A DNA stretch of 50,138 bases from Deltaproteobacteria bacterium (lineage in GTDB: Bacteria > Desulfobacterota > Binatia > HRBIN30), in NCBI GenBank assembly GCA_016200585.1, contig JACQEN010000139.1:1-50138 (forward strand), read 5' to 3'. Position 1 is the stretch's first letter, and every line of letters starts with the position of its first letter. The notes under the pieces are model-generated. The model had not been told where the DNA came from. It was given only the letters and a program-made list of their open reading frames with translations, and did no database searches. This document shows, one piece after another, positions 1 to 8,717 of this stretch. The translations under genes and the position numbers were made by a program.

Positions 1-2
1 AA

Positions 3-95
3 AACCGGGAACCGGGAACCGGGAATTGGGGACGGGCGAAGGGGCAATCTGAATTGACGAGTTCTGCATTCGCCATTCCGGGTTCTCGGTTCTCC
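3..95. repeat. Intergenic inverted/tandem repeat upstream of nadC
   Basis: Three tandem copies of AACCGGG occupy 3-23. A related arm in inverted orientation (ATTCCGGGTTCTCGGTTCTC, about 76-95) lies 50 bases further on, so the two arms could form an imperfect stem around a G-rich loop. This looks like one copy of a small dispersed intergenic repeat. I see nothing resembling a promoter or a clear Shine-Dalgarno before nadC in this leader. Dispersal in the genome is inferred, not seen. Confidence 0.5.
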
Positions 96-118
96 ATTTC
101 CTTTCTCCGCAAATCATC

Positions 119-964
119 ATGACCGTCTTCGATCTCCCTGCGGTCGAGGCTCTCATCAAAGCGGCTCTGGCCGAAGACGTCGGCTCGGGAGATCTCACGA
201 CGCAGGTGACCGTCGACGTTGAGCGCCAGGCACGCGCCGAGATTCGCGCCAAGGGAGACGCGACCGTCGCCGGCATGCCGCTGATCCGCCGGATCTGCGA
301 CTGCGCCGGTGGTGGAATCCGCGTCGAGGAGCTGGTGCGCGACGGCACGAAGGTGCGGAAAGGCGATGTCCTCGCCCGCCTGTCTGGCTCGGCACACGCG
401 CTGCTCTCCGTCGAACGGTTGATCCTCAATCTATTGCAGCAGCTTTCCGGCGTGGCGACGCTCACCGCCCGCTTCGTTGAGGCGGTACGCGACACCCGGT
501 GTCGCATCGTCGATACACGCAAGACGGTCCCGGGACTGCGGGCTCTGCAAAAGTACGCCGTGCGGACCGGTGGCGGACACAACCACCGCCAAGGTTTGTC
601 CGACGGCATCCTGATCAAGAACAATCACATCACCGCTGCCGGCGGTATCGGGCCGGCCGTCATCGCTGCGCGTGCCGCAGCCGCACACGTCTACAAGATC
701 GAAGTCGAGTGCCGCACGATGAGCGAGGTCGACGAGGCGTTGGGCGCCGGCGCCGATGCCCTGCTGCTGGACAACATGACGCCGGAGCAGCTCGCCGCCG
801 CGGTAAAGCACATCAACGGGCGAGCCATCACCGAGGCTTCCGGAGGCGTGAACCTCGACACCGTACGTCGCATCGCCGCCACCGGCGTCGACATCATTTC
901 CGTCGGTGCGCTCACTCACTCGGCACCCGCCGTCGACCTGCACATGCTGCTGTCGCTCACATGA
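119..964 (+). CDS. nadC: Nicotinate-nucleotide pyrophosphorylase (carboxylating), quinolinate phosphoribosyltransferase
   Basis: This cytosolic enzyme converts quinolinate and PRPP to nicotinic acid mononucleotide, CO2 and PPi, the entry of the de novo pathway into NAD. At 281 residues it has the family's usual length. Diagnostic motifs in order are DTRKTVPGLR (about 137-146), GGGHNHRQGL, LIKNNH, KIEVECRT and EASGGV near the C-terminus; these carry the quinolinate- and PRPP-binding Arg, His, Lys and Glu residues. The ATG is the first in-frame start after the repeat leader; no convincing ribosome-binding site precedes it. No nadA or nadB is visible. birA follows after a 150-base repeat-bearing gap, so co-transcription with the cofactor genes downstream is plausible but unproven. 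The family assignment is very secure. Confidence 0.96.
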   Translation: MTVFDLPAVEALIKAALAEDVGSGDLTTQVTVDVERQARAEIRAKGDATVAGMPLIRRICDCAGGGIRVEELVRDGTKVRKGDVLARLSGSAHALLSVERLILNLLQQLSGVATLTARFVEAVRDTRCRIVDTRKTVPGLRALQKYAVRTGGGHNHRQGLSDGILIKNNHITAAGGIGPAVIAARAAAAHVYKIEVECRTMSEVDEALGAGADALLLDNMTPEQLAAAVKHINGRAITEASGGVNLDTVRRIAATGVDIISVGALTHSAPAVDLHMLLSLT

Positions 965-1078
965 CCCTTCGACAAGCTCAGGGTGAGCGGAAATGTTCTT
1001 TGAAAGTGAGCACCGATCCGTTCGTGCTGAGCCCTTCGACTTTGCTCAGGACATGCTTGTCGAAGCGCGGGCTGAGAG
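965..1078. repeat. Dispersed palindromic repeat (CTTCGAC...GTCGAAG type) between nadC and birA
   Basis: Almost the whole nadC-birA gap is built from short related pieces. CCTTCGACAAGCTCAGG sits at 966-982. CCCTTCGACTTTGCTCAGG at about 1032-1050 is followed by GCTTGTCGAAGC at about 1054-1065, its inverted partner. The two halves read as copies of one imperfect palindrome. Elements of this CCTTCGACAAGCTCAGG class are familiar in intergenic spaces of many uncultured high-GC bacteria. No transposase or coding signal is present, so it is probably a non-autonomous REP-like element. Confidence 0.6.
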
Positions 1079-1114
1079 ACAATCGGCAGTCACCGTGGCG
1101 GGAATCAGGGGTCG

Positions 1115-1942
1115 ATGGCACGCGCAACTGAGCTCGAGCTTCCATTCGACGTCGAAGCGCTACGCGCCGCACGCGCCGGCAAACGGCTCGGCCGCTTCTG
1201 CCACTACTTCGAAACGACGGACTCGACCAACAGCGTTGCTCAGCAGTTGGCGCGCGACGGCGCGGCGGAAGGAACGGTGGTCATTGCCGACGCGCAGACC
1301 AAAGGTCGCGGACGCTTGGGACGCAGCTGGTCGTCGCCGCCGTTTCGCAATCTCTACCTGTCGGTAATCCTGCGACCGCCGATTGCCCTGGGCGAGGCGC
1401 CGCAGCTCGCTCTCGTCGTTGGCGCCGCTATCGCCGAGGCGATTCGTGAATGGGCCCCGCACGCGACTCTCAAGTGGCCGAATGATGTTCTCCTCGAAGG
1501 CAAGAAGGTGAGCGGGGCGCTCACCGAGCTCGAAGTCGTTAGCGACGGCATCGCCTTCGTCATCGCCGGTATCGGCGTCAATCTGAACATCCACGACGAC
1601 GAGCTCCCGGACGAGCTCCGCGACAAAGCAATCGGCCTGTGCAGCATCACCGGCGCAGCGATCGATCGTGTGGCCTTCGCCGACACATTGCTGGCCCGCC
1701 TCGAATCGCTCTACGATACATACCTGAGCTCGGGCTTCGCGGCGATCCGCCCGCGCTGGGAACAACTCTCGGCGCTCACCGGCCGGCGACTGCAGGTCGA
1801 CGACTGCGGCCGTCGCTACGCCGGCATCGCCCTCGGGCTCGCCGACGACGGCGCCTTGCGGCTGCGTCTCGACGACGGGCGAGAGCAAACGATCGTCGCC
1901 GGGGATGTAACCGTGGTGGACGGCTATGCTCCTGGTCGCTGA
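1115..1942 (+). CDS. birA: Biotin--[acetyl-CoA-carboxylase] ligase
   Basis: The enzyme activates biotin as biotinyl-AMP and transfers it to the biotin carboxyl carrier lysine of acetyl-CoA carboxylase. The 275-residue protein shows the biotinyl-AMP loop GRGRLGRSW (about 67-75), the KWPNDV motif and GIGVNLN, followed by a small C-terminal SH3-like domain. It has no N-terminal helix-turn-helix, so it should be the monofunctional form without repressor activity. The ATG is preceded by AGGGG three bases upstream. Its last 17 bases overlap the start of coaX, which points to translational coupling inside a cofactor operon. Assignment is secure. Confidence 0.94.
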   Translation: MARATELELPFDVEALRAARAGKRLGRFCHYFETTDSTNSVAQQLARDGAAEGTVVIADAQTKGRGRLGRSWSSPPFRNLYLSVILRPPIALGEAPQLALVVGAAIAEAIREWAPHATLKWPNDVLLEGKKVSGALTELEVVSDGIAFVIAGIGVNLNIHDDELPDELRDKAIGLCSITGAAIDRVAFADTLLARLESLYDTYLSSGFAAIRPRWEQLSALTGRRLQVDDCGRRYAGIALGLADDGALRLRLDDGREQTIVAGDVTVVDGYAPGR

Positions 1943-2708
1943 CGTCGGCAACACGCATACGGTCTTCGGCGTCTATGACGACGGTCGCCTCCGCCAGCAC
2001 TGGAGAATACAGACGGAACGCGGGCGCACGGCCGACGAGTACGGCGTCTTCCTGGGCGCACTCCTCAAAGGCGCCGGCAATCCGCCGCTCGACGGCCTGG
2101 CGGTGTCGTCCGTCGTACCACCGATCACGCAGGTGATCGACGAATGGTCGCACACGTATCTCCATCTGCGCCCGCTGATCGTCGGGCCCGGCGTTCACAC
2201 CGGCATGCCGCTCCTCTACGACGACCCCCGCCAGGTCGGAACCGACCGTGTCGTCAACGCCGTTGCCGCCTACGCGCGGACGGGCACCGCCACCATCGTC
2301 GTCGACTGCGGCACGGCAACCAAGTTCGAATTCGTTTCGGCAACCGGCGAGTATTGCGGCGGTGCGATCGCGCCCGGGCTCGGCATCGCCGCCGACGCCC
2401 TCTTCGAGCGAGCGGCGCGACTGTATCGCGTCGAGTTGGTTCGGCCGCAGCAGGTGATCGGGCGCAACACCGTACACGCGATTCAATCGGGATTGGTCTA
2501 CGGCTACGGCGCCATGATCGACGGCATGGTGCGTCGCATACGATCGGAAACGGCAACGCAAGCGCCGGCGCTGGCAACCGGTGGGTTCGCGCCGCTGCTG
2601 GTGCCGGCCTGCGAAACGGTCGAGAGTATCGATGAATTCCTAACCTTGGACGGCCTACGCTTGATCTACGAACGCAACTCTGCGCAGTCTCCGAAATCTC
2701 CCAATTGA
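1926..2708 (+). CDS. coaX: Type III pantothenate kinase (first of two tandem copies)
   Basis: This enzyme phosphorylates pantothenate, the first committed step of CoA synthesis. The 260-residue protein belongs to the ASKHA fold family: the N-terminal phosphate loop is DVGNTHT (about 6-12), GPGVHTGMPLLYDDP marks the pantothenate-binding region, GTDRVVN carries the catalytic Asp and DCGTATK the cation-site Asp. It overlaps birA by 17 bases, so translation is probably coupled. A paralogue lies 135 bases downstream. Compared with that copy, this one keeps the Gly in both the DxGNT and DxGTAT motifs and is the better candidate for the working kinase. Confidence 0.93.
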   Translation: MLLVADVGNTHTVFGVYDDGRLRQHWRIQTERGRTADEYGVFLGALLKGAGNPPLDGLAVSSVVPPITQVIDEWSHTYLHLRPLIVGPGVHTGMPLLYDDPRQVGTDRVVNAVAAYARTGTATIVVDCGTATKFEFVSATGEYCGGAIAPGLGIAADALFERAARLYRVELVRPQQVIGRNTVHAIQSGLVYGYGAMIDGMVRRIRSETATQAPALATGGFAPLLVPACETVESIDEFLTLDGLRLIYERNSAQSPKSPN

Positions 2709-2744
2709 GATGCTTTCTGCGACCGTTGACCTGAACCCTTTGCC

Positions 2745-2820
2745 CCCTTCCCCTCGAGGGAAAAGGGTAACCATCGCCCTCGACCCCCCTCTCTGCGTCA
2801 GAGAAGGGCCCGGGGGAGAG
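2745..2820. repeat. Two stem-loops in the gap between the coaX copies
   Basis: The 135-base gap holds two inverted repeats. The first, at 2745-2767, pairs CCCTTCCCCTC with GAGGGAAAAGGG. The second, at 2790-2804, is TCTCTG-CGT-CAGAGA with a perfect six-base stem, flanked by C-rich and G-rich arms that could lengthen it. Neither is followed by a T run on the plus strand, so they are not convincing intrinsic terminators. They look more like another short intergenic repeat inserted between the duplicates. Confidence 0.45.
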
Positions 2821-2843
2821 GTCCCTTCGGTGGGAGCGAATCC

Positions 2844-3620
2844 ATGAGCCCGGGCCAATTTCTCGCCATCGACGTCAGCAACACGCAAATCGCGTTGGGA
2901 GTCTACGAAGGCAAGACGCTGCGCCACCATTGGCGTCTGCAAACCGACATTGGCCGCACGGCTGACGAGTACGGCGTCCTCATCAACAGCCTCCTGGGTA
3001 ACATCGGCCAACCGAAAATCGCCGGCATCGCCGTCGCGTCTTCGGTGCCGCCGATGACGCAGGTCATCGAAATGTTGTGCCGTGAGCATCTCGGCGTGGC
3101 GCCGATTGTGGTCGGCCCTGGCATCCGCACCGGCATGCCCATCCTCTACGACAAGCCGCAGGAAGTAAGTGCCGACCGCATCGTCAATGCCATCGCGGCG
3201 TACGAACGGACACGCGGCACGACCATCGTCGTCGATCTCAGTACGGCGACGATCTTCGACTACATCTCGGAAAAGGGCGAGTACGTCGGCGGCGTCATCG
3301 CCCCGGGTCTCGGTATTGCCAGCGACGCACTGTTCGACCGCGCCGCCAAGCTTTATCGAGTCGAATTGGTGAAGCCGAAAAATGTGATTGGGCGCAACAC
3401 CGTAAACGCCATTCAATCGGGACTGATCTACGGATACGTTTCCATGGTTGACGGCTTGGTCACGCGCATTCAAAAGGAGAACCGGGTCAAGGCACGGGTG
3501 ATTGCCACCGGCAGCTTTGCACCCTTATTGGCACCGGAATCCGAAGTGGTAGATGAGGTCGATGAATTCTTGACCCTGGAAGGGTTGCGTCTCATCTACG
3601 AACGCAACGCTCAGACTTGA
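2844..3620 (+). CDS. Type III pantothenate kinase paralogue with altered active-site motifs
   Basis: This 258-residue protein is clearly a tandem paralogue of the upstream CoaX: long stretches such as GRTADEYGV, ASDALFDRAAKLYRVELVK and DEFLTL.GLRLIYERN are shared. Its motifs have drifted. The phosphate loop reads DVSNT rather than DVGNT, and the second Asp motif reads DLSTATI instead of D.GTATT; the Asp of SADRIVN, equivalent to the catalytic base, is kept. It may be a slow or regulatory kinase or have another small-molecule substrate. GGGAG lies nine bases before the ATG. It ends 12 bases before the EF-G-like gene, so those two are likely co-transcribed. Family membership is certain; activity is uncertain. 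Confidence 0.85.
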   Translation: MSPGQFLAIDVSNTQIALGVYEGKTLRHHWRLQTDIGRTADEYGVLINSLLGNIGQPKIAGIAVASSVPPMTQVIEMLCREHLGVAPIVVGPGIRTGMPILYDKPQEVSADRIVNAIAAYERTRGTTIVVDLSTATIFDYISEKGEYVGGVIAPGLGIASDALFDRAAKLYRVELVKPKNVIGRNTVNAIQSGLIYGYVSMVDGLVTRIQKENRVKARVIATGSFAPLLAPESEVVDEVDEFLTLEGLRLIYERNAQT

Positions 3621-3632
3621 TCCGGAGGGCAA

Positions 3633-5720
3633 ATGGCTGACGACGTGAGATTGGTACGCAGCATCGGTGTGGTTGGACAAGGCGGAGTCGGCAAGACGTC
3701 ATTGGCGGATGCCATGGTGTTCGGCGCCGGCGCCGTCAACCGCCTCGGCCGCGTCGACGACGATTCCTCGAACTTCGACTTCGATCCGGAAGAGATCCGT
3801 CGCAAGACGAGCCTCTCGACTTCGTTCTTCCATTGCACCTGGAAGAAACACGACATCACGATTGTCGACATGCCTGGGTACGCCAACTTCCTGGCGGATA
3901 CGATCAACTGCATGCGCGGCTGCACGGGGATCGTCTTCGTCGCCGCCGCGGCGGCGCACGAGATCCGCATCGAAGCCGAACGGATCTGGGCTCGCGCCGA
4001 AGAGCTCAAGTTGCCGGTTGTCACGTTCATCACACGCATCGACCGCGAACGTGCCGACTATGCGGCGGCACTCGACGACTTGAAGAAAATCCTCGCGGCC
4101 AAACTGGTGCCCGTACAGCTGCCGATCGGCAACGCCGAAACGTTCAAAGGAATTGTCGATCTCATCGCGATGAAAGCCTACCTGGCTCAGGCCGATGGCG
4201 GAATGAGCGAAGCGCCGATTCCGGCCGATGTCGCTGACGACGCCGCAAAGGCGCGCGAGCAGATGATCGAGCTGGCAGCGGAAGCAACCGACGAGCTCAC
4301 GGAGAAGTATTTGGAGGCCGGAACGCTCACCAACGAAGAACTGGTTCATGCCCTGCGGGAAGGCACCGTGACGCGCCGCTTCTCGCCGGTCCTCTTCGGT
4401 ACCGGCAGCAAAGCGATCGGCATCCAGCCGCTGCTCGACGCAACCATCAACTTCCTCGGTTCGGCTGCCGATTTGGGCGCGCTGCCGGGTAAGGACCCGA
4501 AGATCAGAGAACCGATCACCCGCCGCCCTGAGGCCGGCGAGCCATTCTCCGGCATCGTCTTGAAGACAATCATCGACCCCTTCGCCGGCAAGCTTTCCGT
4601 CTTCCGCGTGCTGTCCGGCAAGGTGAGCTCCGATTCAACCGTCGCCAACAGCACCCGCGACACCAAAGAACGGCTCGGGCATCTACTCCAGCTCGCCGGC
4701 AAGAAGCAGAACCAGGTGCAGCACGCGGTCGCCGGCGAGATCGTGGCGGTGGCCAAGCTGAAAGAGACGGCCACCGGGGACACCCTGACGGACGAGAAGG
4801 CCCCGATCGTCTATCCGGGATTCTCGCTGCCGCCGCCGTCGATTTCCTTCGCCATCGAACCAAAGAGCAAGGGTGACGACGAAAAAGCTTCGCAGGCGCT
4901 GGCGCGCATGATGGAAGAGGATCCGTCGCTGGAGATGCACCGCGATCCGCAAACCCACGAGCTGATTTTATCCGGGGTCGGTCAGATTCACATCGAGGTA
5001 GTGATCGACCGCTTGAAACGTAAGTACGGCGCCGAGGTCGAGCTCAAGGCGCCGAAAGTTCCGTACAAGGAGACGATCAAAGGACGAGCCGAGGCGCAGG
5101 GCAAGCTCAAGAAGCAGACGGGTGGCCGCGGCCAGTACGGCGATGCCTGGCTCAAGGTCGATCCGCTGCCACGCGGCACCGGCTTCGAGTTCGTCGATGC
5201 CATCAAGGGCGGCGTGGTGCCGCGGCAGTACATCCCCGCCGTCGAAAAGGGGGTTCGCGAAGCGCTCACCGAGGGCTTTCTCGCACACTATCCGATCGTC
5301 GATGTGAAGGTCACCCTCTACGACGGCTCGTACCATGAGGTCGACTCGTCCGAAATGGCTTTCAAGATTGCCGCGTCGATGGGCTTCAAGACGGCGGTCG
5401 AAAAAGCCAAGCCGATCTTGCTCGAGCCGATCATGTCGATGGAAATCGCCTGCCCCGACGACTCGATGGGCGACGTCATCGGCGACCTCAACAGCCGTCG
5501 CGGCAAGGTCCTCGGCGTCGACGCCAAAGCCGGCGGCCAGGTGATCAAAGCGCAAGTGCCCATGGCCGAGGTGCTGAAGTACTCACCGGACCTGCGCTCG
5601 ATGACCAGCGGGCGCGGTGCCTTCACCATCGCCTTCTCGCACTATGAAGAGCTGCCGGCACACCTCACCGAGAAGGTCGTCAAGGAAGCGGAAGTCGCAA
5701 GAGCAGCCAAGCATGAGTGA
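3633..5720 (+). CDS. Elongation factor G-like GTPase (EF-G2 type) with divergent G motifs
   Basis: This 695-residue protein has the full EF-G architecture: G domain (about 1-270), domain II, domain III (IEPKSKGDDEKASQAL), domain IV (GGRGQYGDAWLKV, then HEVDSSEMAFKIA) and domain V (IGDLNSRRGKV). The nucleotide motifs differ from housekeeping EF-G. The P-loop is GQGGVGKTS (15-23) instead of the AHIDAGKTT form, G3 is DMPGYANF with Tyr83 where His activates water in EF-G, and G4 is TRID (134-137) instead of NKxD. It is therefore an EF-G2/FusA2-like paralogue rather than the essential translocase. GGAGGG stands three bases before the ATG. Its stop overlaps the next gene by eight bases. Its ribosomal role is unknown. 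Confidence 0.9.
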   Translation: MADDVRLVRSIGVVGQGGVGKTSLADAMVFGAGAVNRLGRVDDDSSNFDFDPEEIRRKTSLSTSFFHCTWKKHDITIVDMPGYANFLADTINCMRGCTGIVFVAAAAAHEIRIEAERIWARAEELKLPVVTFITRIDRERADYAAALDDLKKILAAKLVPVQLPIGNAETFKGIVDLIAMKAYLAQADGGMSEAPIPADVADDAAKAREQMIELAAEATDELTEKYLEAGTLTNEELVHALREGTVTRRFSPVLFGTGSKAIGIQPLLDATINFLGSAADLGALPGKDPKIREPITRRPEAGEPFSGIVLKTIIDPFAGKLSVFRVLSGKVSSDSTVANSTRDTKERLGHLLQLAGKKQNQVQHAVAGEIVAVAKLKETATGDTLTDEKAPIVYPGFSLPPPSISFAIEPKSKGDDEKASQALARMMEEDPSLEMHRDPQTHELILSGVGQIHIEVVIDRLKRKYGAEVELKAPKVPYKETIKGRAEAQGKLKKQTGGRGQYGDAWLKVDPLPRGTGFEFVDAIKGGVVPRQYIPAVEKGVREALTEGFLAHYPIVDVKVTLYDGSYHEVDSSEMAFKIAASMGFKTAVEKAKPILLEPIMSMEIACPDDSMGDVIGDLNSRRGKVLGVDAKAGGQVIKAQVPMAEVLKYSPDLRSMTSGRGAFTIAFSHYEELPAHLTEKVVKEAEVARAAKHE

Positions 5721-6243
5721 CGAGATCCAGGAGCTGCAAGCCATCGCCGACACCATCGAACGTGGGGAAGACGCCATCGTCGTCCCCGAAGAGATGCTCG
5801 TCGAACCAGAGAAGGAAGCCACGCCGATCAACAAGAGTCTCTACGCCCAAATCCTCAGCATGACGGTTGGCGAGAAGCTCAAGCTGGCACTGCGTGGCAA
5901 CCGCGATGCGCGCGCTTTGCTGATTCGTGAAACCAACCGCCTGATCGCGCGCTTCGTGCTCAAAAACCCGCGCCTCACCGAAGACGAAGTCGTGGCGATC
6001 GCGCGCAATCGCAACCTTGACAGCGAAATCTTGCGCGAAATCGGCGAGCATCGCCTGTGGCCGCGCAACGCACTGGTACGGCTCGGCTTGGTTACCAACC
6101 CCAAGACGCCCGTGGCCGTGGCACTACGCTACGTCATCAGCCTGGGAGAGCGCGACCTTCGCCACCTGGCCAAGAGCCGCAACGTCCCCGCCGCCGTCGT
6201 ATCCCACGCCCGCCGCGTCCTGGCGCAGCGTGGGAAGATCTAG
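5713..6243 (+). CDS. Conserved HEAT-like helical repeat protein coupled to the EF-G-like gene
   Basis: The 176-residue protein has an acidic N-terminal tail (about 1-40) and then a helical array with recurring short motifs: GNRDARALLIRE, NPRLTEDEVVAIARNR, TNPKTPVAVALRYV and LRHLAKSRNVP. These resemble the leucine-rich-variant/HEAT-like proteins often seen in deltaproteobacteria-type genomes, sometimes near EF-G-like genes; that comparison is from memory. The chosen ATG at 5713 lies inside the last codons of the upstream gene (ATGAGTGA overlap), a coupling arrangement. Earlier in-frame starts would read through the EF-G C-terminus and are rejected. No signal peptide or membrane segment is present. 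Function is unknown. Confidence 0.8.
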   Translation: MSDEIQELQAIADTIERGEDAIVVPEEMLVEPEKEATPINKSLYAQILSMTVGEKLKLALRGNRDARALLIRETNRLIARFVLKNPRLTEDEVVAIARNRNLDSEILREIGEHRLWPRNALVRLGLVTNPKTPVAVALRYVISLGERDLRHLAKSRNVPAAVVSHARRVLAQRGKI

Positions 6244-6326
6244 CACACACCGGAGGCTTCACCCTTGGCGCATGGAGTGCCGCCCCTCTTGGGCTCCGGC
6301 CACAATCTGTTTGGTTTCAGCCCCGT

Positions 6327-8573
6327 TCACCCGCGCATCAGATTGAGCGCCGCTCCGGCTTTGAACCAGGCGAGTTGCTCGCTGCTGAAACTGTGACGGC
6401 AGGAAACCGTGTCTTCTTTGCCGTCGCGGTGATGCAGAATGACACGCACCGGCTTGCCGGGAGCAAGATCCTTCAGGCCGACGATGCTGATGCGATCGCT
6501 CTCCTGCACCTTCTCGTAGTCGGCGGGATTTTCGAAAACCAAAGGCAACAGTCCCTGCTTCTTCAAATTCGTCTCGTGAATGCGAGCGAAGCTGCGCGCC
6601 AGCACCGCTTTGGCGCCCAGATAGCGCGGCTCCATGGCGGCGTGCTCGCGGCTCGATCCTTCGCCGTAGTTCTCGTCGCCGACCGCTACCCACCCGAGAC
6701 CTTCCGCTTTGTAGTGACGGGCGATCTTCGGGAACGGCACACCCGTCTCGTCGCTGAGCTGGTCGCGACCCTTGCCCGCTTCGCCGCTGAACGCGTTAAT
6801 GGCGCCGGTGAACATGTTGTCGCTGATCTTGTCGAGATGGCCGCGATACTTCAGCCACGGACCGGCCGGCGAGATGTGATCGGTCGTACACTTGCCCTTG
6901 GCCTTGAGCAGTAAACCCAGCTTCTCATAGTCCTTGCCGTCCCAAGCCGGAAACGGCTGCAGCAACTGCAAACGCTCGCTGTCGGGCTTCACGACGACTT
7001 GAATGCCGCTGCCATCCTCCGGCGGTTCGACGAAGCCGGCCTTACCGGCAGCGAATCCCTTTGCCGGCAACTCGGGGGCTTCCGGTGGCGACAGCTTCAC
7101 CGGTTTGCCGTCTTTGCCGGGCAGCGTGTCCGTCAGCGGATTGAAATCGAGGCGGCCGGCGAGTGCGAGCGCCGTAACGATCTCCGGACTGCCGATGAAC
7201 GCCAGCGTATCCGGATTGGCGTCGTTACGCGCCGGGAAGTTGCGGTTGAAGGAAGTGACGATGCTGTTCTTCTCGCCCTTCTTGATGTCGTCGCGCTGCC
7301 ATTGGCCGATACACGGGCCGCAGGCGTTGGCCAGCACCGTGCCGCCGATGCCTTGCAGCACCTCCATCTGACCGTCGCGTTGAATCGTGTTGTGGATCTG
7401 ATCCGAACCCGGTGAAATCAGGAACGGGGTGTGGGCTCTGATGCCGTGATCGAGAGCCTGCTTGGCAACGTGCGCGGCACGTCCAATATCCTCATACGAT
7501 GAGTTGGTGCAGCTGCCGATCAACGAAATACGGATCTCCACCGGATAGCCGTTCTTCTTGGCGTCTTCCTTGAGCTGCGAGATCGGACGCGCCAGATCGG
7601 GCGTATGCGGGCCGACCACATGCGGCTCGAGTGTCGAAAGATCGATCTCGATCACTTCGTCGTAGAACTTGCCGGGGTCTTTCTCGACACTCGGGTCGGC
7701 GACGAGATCGGCGGCAAACTTCTCGCACAACTCGGCGACTGCGGCACGATTGGTAGCCCGCAGGTAGGTCGCCATGCGCTCGTCGAACGGAAAGACGGAG
7801 GTCGTCGCACCGAGCTCGGCGCCCATGTTGGTGATGGTTCCCTTACCGGTGCAGCTGATGGCACGCGTACCGGGACCGAAGTACTCGACGATTTTCCCCG
7901 TGCCGCCTCTGACCGTCATGATGCCCGCAAGCTTGAGGATGACGTCCTTCGGCGACGTCCACCCCGACGGCTTGCCGGTCAAGCGCACACCGACAACGCT
8001 CGGCATGCGCACGTTCCACGCCAGGCCGGCCATGACGTCGGCCGCATCCGCGCCACCGACGCCGATCGCCAGCATGCCGAGTCCACCGCCGTTCGGCGTA
8101 TGTGAGTCGGTACCGACGATCAGCCCGCCCGGAAACGCATAGTTCTCGAGAACGACCTGATGAATGATACCGGCGCCGGGATTCCAGAAGCCGATGCCGT
8201 ACTTCTGCGCCGCCGACTTCAGGAATTGGTAGACTTCGTTGTTCTCGTTGAGCGCGACCTGCATATCCGCGTCGGCGCCGGTGTGGGCGCGAATCAGATG
8301 GTCGCAGTGGACCGTCGACGGAACCGCAACCTTCTTGCGACCGGCCTGCATGAATTGCAGCAACGCCATCTGCGCGGTCGCGTCCTGCATGGCCACGCGA
8401 TCCGGCCACAAGTCGATGTAGCTCTTACCGCGTTCGATCTCGGCGGTTTCTGCCTTGTCGAGATGCGTGAACAAAATCTTCTCGGCCAACGTGAGGTCAC
8501 GCCCCAGGCGCTTACGCATCAGCCCCAGGCGGTCAGAAAACGTCGAGTACAGCTTCCGAATCGCGTCGATCAT
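6327..8573 (-). CDS. acn: Aconitate hydratase (mitochondrial-type aconitase)
   Basis: The enzyme isomerises citrate to isocitrate in the TCA cycle, using a [4Fe-4S] cluster. The 748-residue protein has the cluster cysteines in [13 protein letters not shown] and [11 protein letters not shown], the substrate-binding [14 protein letters not shown] loop near residue 160, and the swivelling C-terminal domain with [15 protein letters not shown]. The overall pattern matches the eukaryotic mitochondrial/bacteroidete-like subfamily rather than AcnA or AcnB. The start was set at 8573 because GGAGGAG lies eight bases upstream and the protein begins [10 protein letters not shown]; a longer reading to 8690 adds an unconserved tail. 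It converges on the HEAT-like gene with an 83-base gap that shows no clear terminator. Confidence 0.95.
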   Translation of the reverse strand: MIDAIRKLYSTFSDRLGLMRKRLGRDLTLAEKILFTHLDKAETAEIERGKSYIDLWPDRVAMQDATAQMALLQFMQAGRKKVAVPSTVHCDHLIRAHTGADADMQVALNENNEVYQFLKSAAQKYGIGFWNPGAGIIHQVVLENYAFPGGLIVGTDSHTPNGGGLGMLAIGVGGADAADVMAGLAWNVRMPSVVGVRLTGKPSGWTSPKDVILKLAGIMTVRGGTGKIVEYFGPGTRAISCTGKGTITNMGAELGATTSVFPFDERMATYLRATNRAAVAELCEKFAADLVADPSVEKDPGKFYDEVIEIDLSTLEPHVVGPHTPDLARPISQLKEDAKKNGYPVEIRISLIGSCTNSSYEDIGRAAHVAKQALDHGIRAHTPFLISPGSDQIHNTIQRDGQMEVLQGIGGTVLANACGPCIGQWQRDDIKKGEKNSIVTSFNRNFPARNDANPDTLAFIGSPEIVTALALAGRLDFNPLTDTLPGKDGKPVKLSPPEAPELPAKGFAAGKAGFVEPPEDGSGIQVVVKPDSERLQLLQPFPAWDGKDYEKLGLLLKAKGKCTTDHISPAGPWLKYRGHLDKISDNMFTGAINAFSGEAGKGRDQLSDETGVPFPKIARHYKAEGLGWVAVGDENYGEGSSREHAAMEPRYLGAKAVLARSFARIHETNLKKQGLLPLVFENPADYEKVQESDRISIVGLKDLAPGKPVRVILHHRDGKEDTVSCRHSFSSEQLAWFKAGAALNLMRG

Positions 8574-8717
8574 CGCAGCCACTCCTCCGGATGCAGAGAA
8601 ATTCGGACGCTGGCCGGAAGCGGCGCGTCCTCTATGGCACCATAGCAACGTGCCGTCGCTAGCACAGCCCGTCTGTCGACCGAATCTCAAGAAGACTCAC
8701 AGTTTCGTGCGCGCCGC

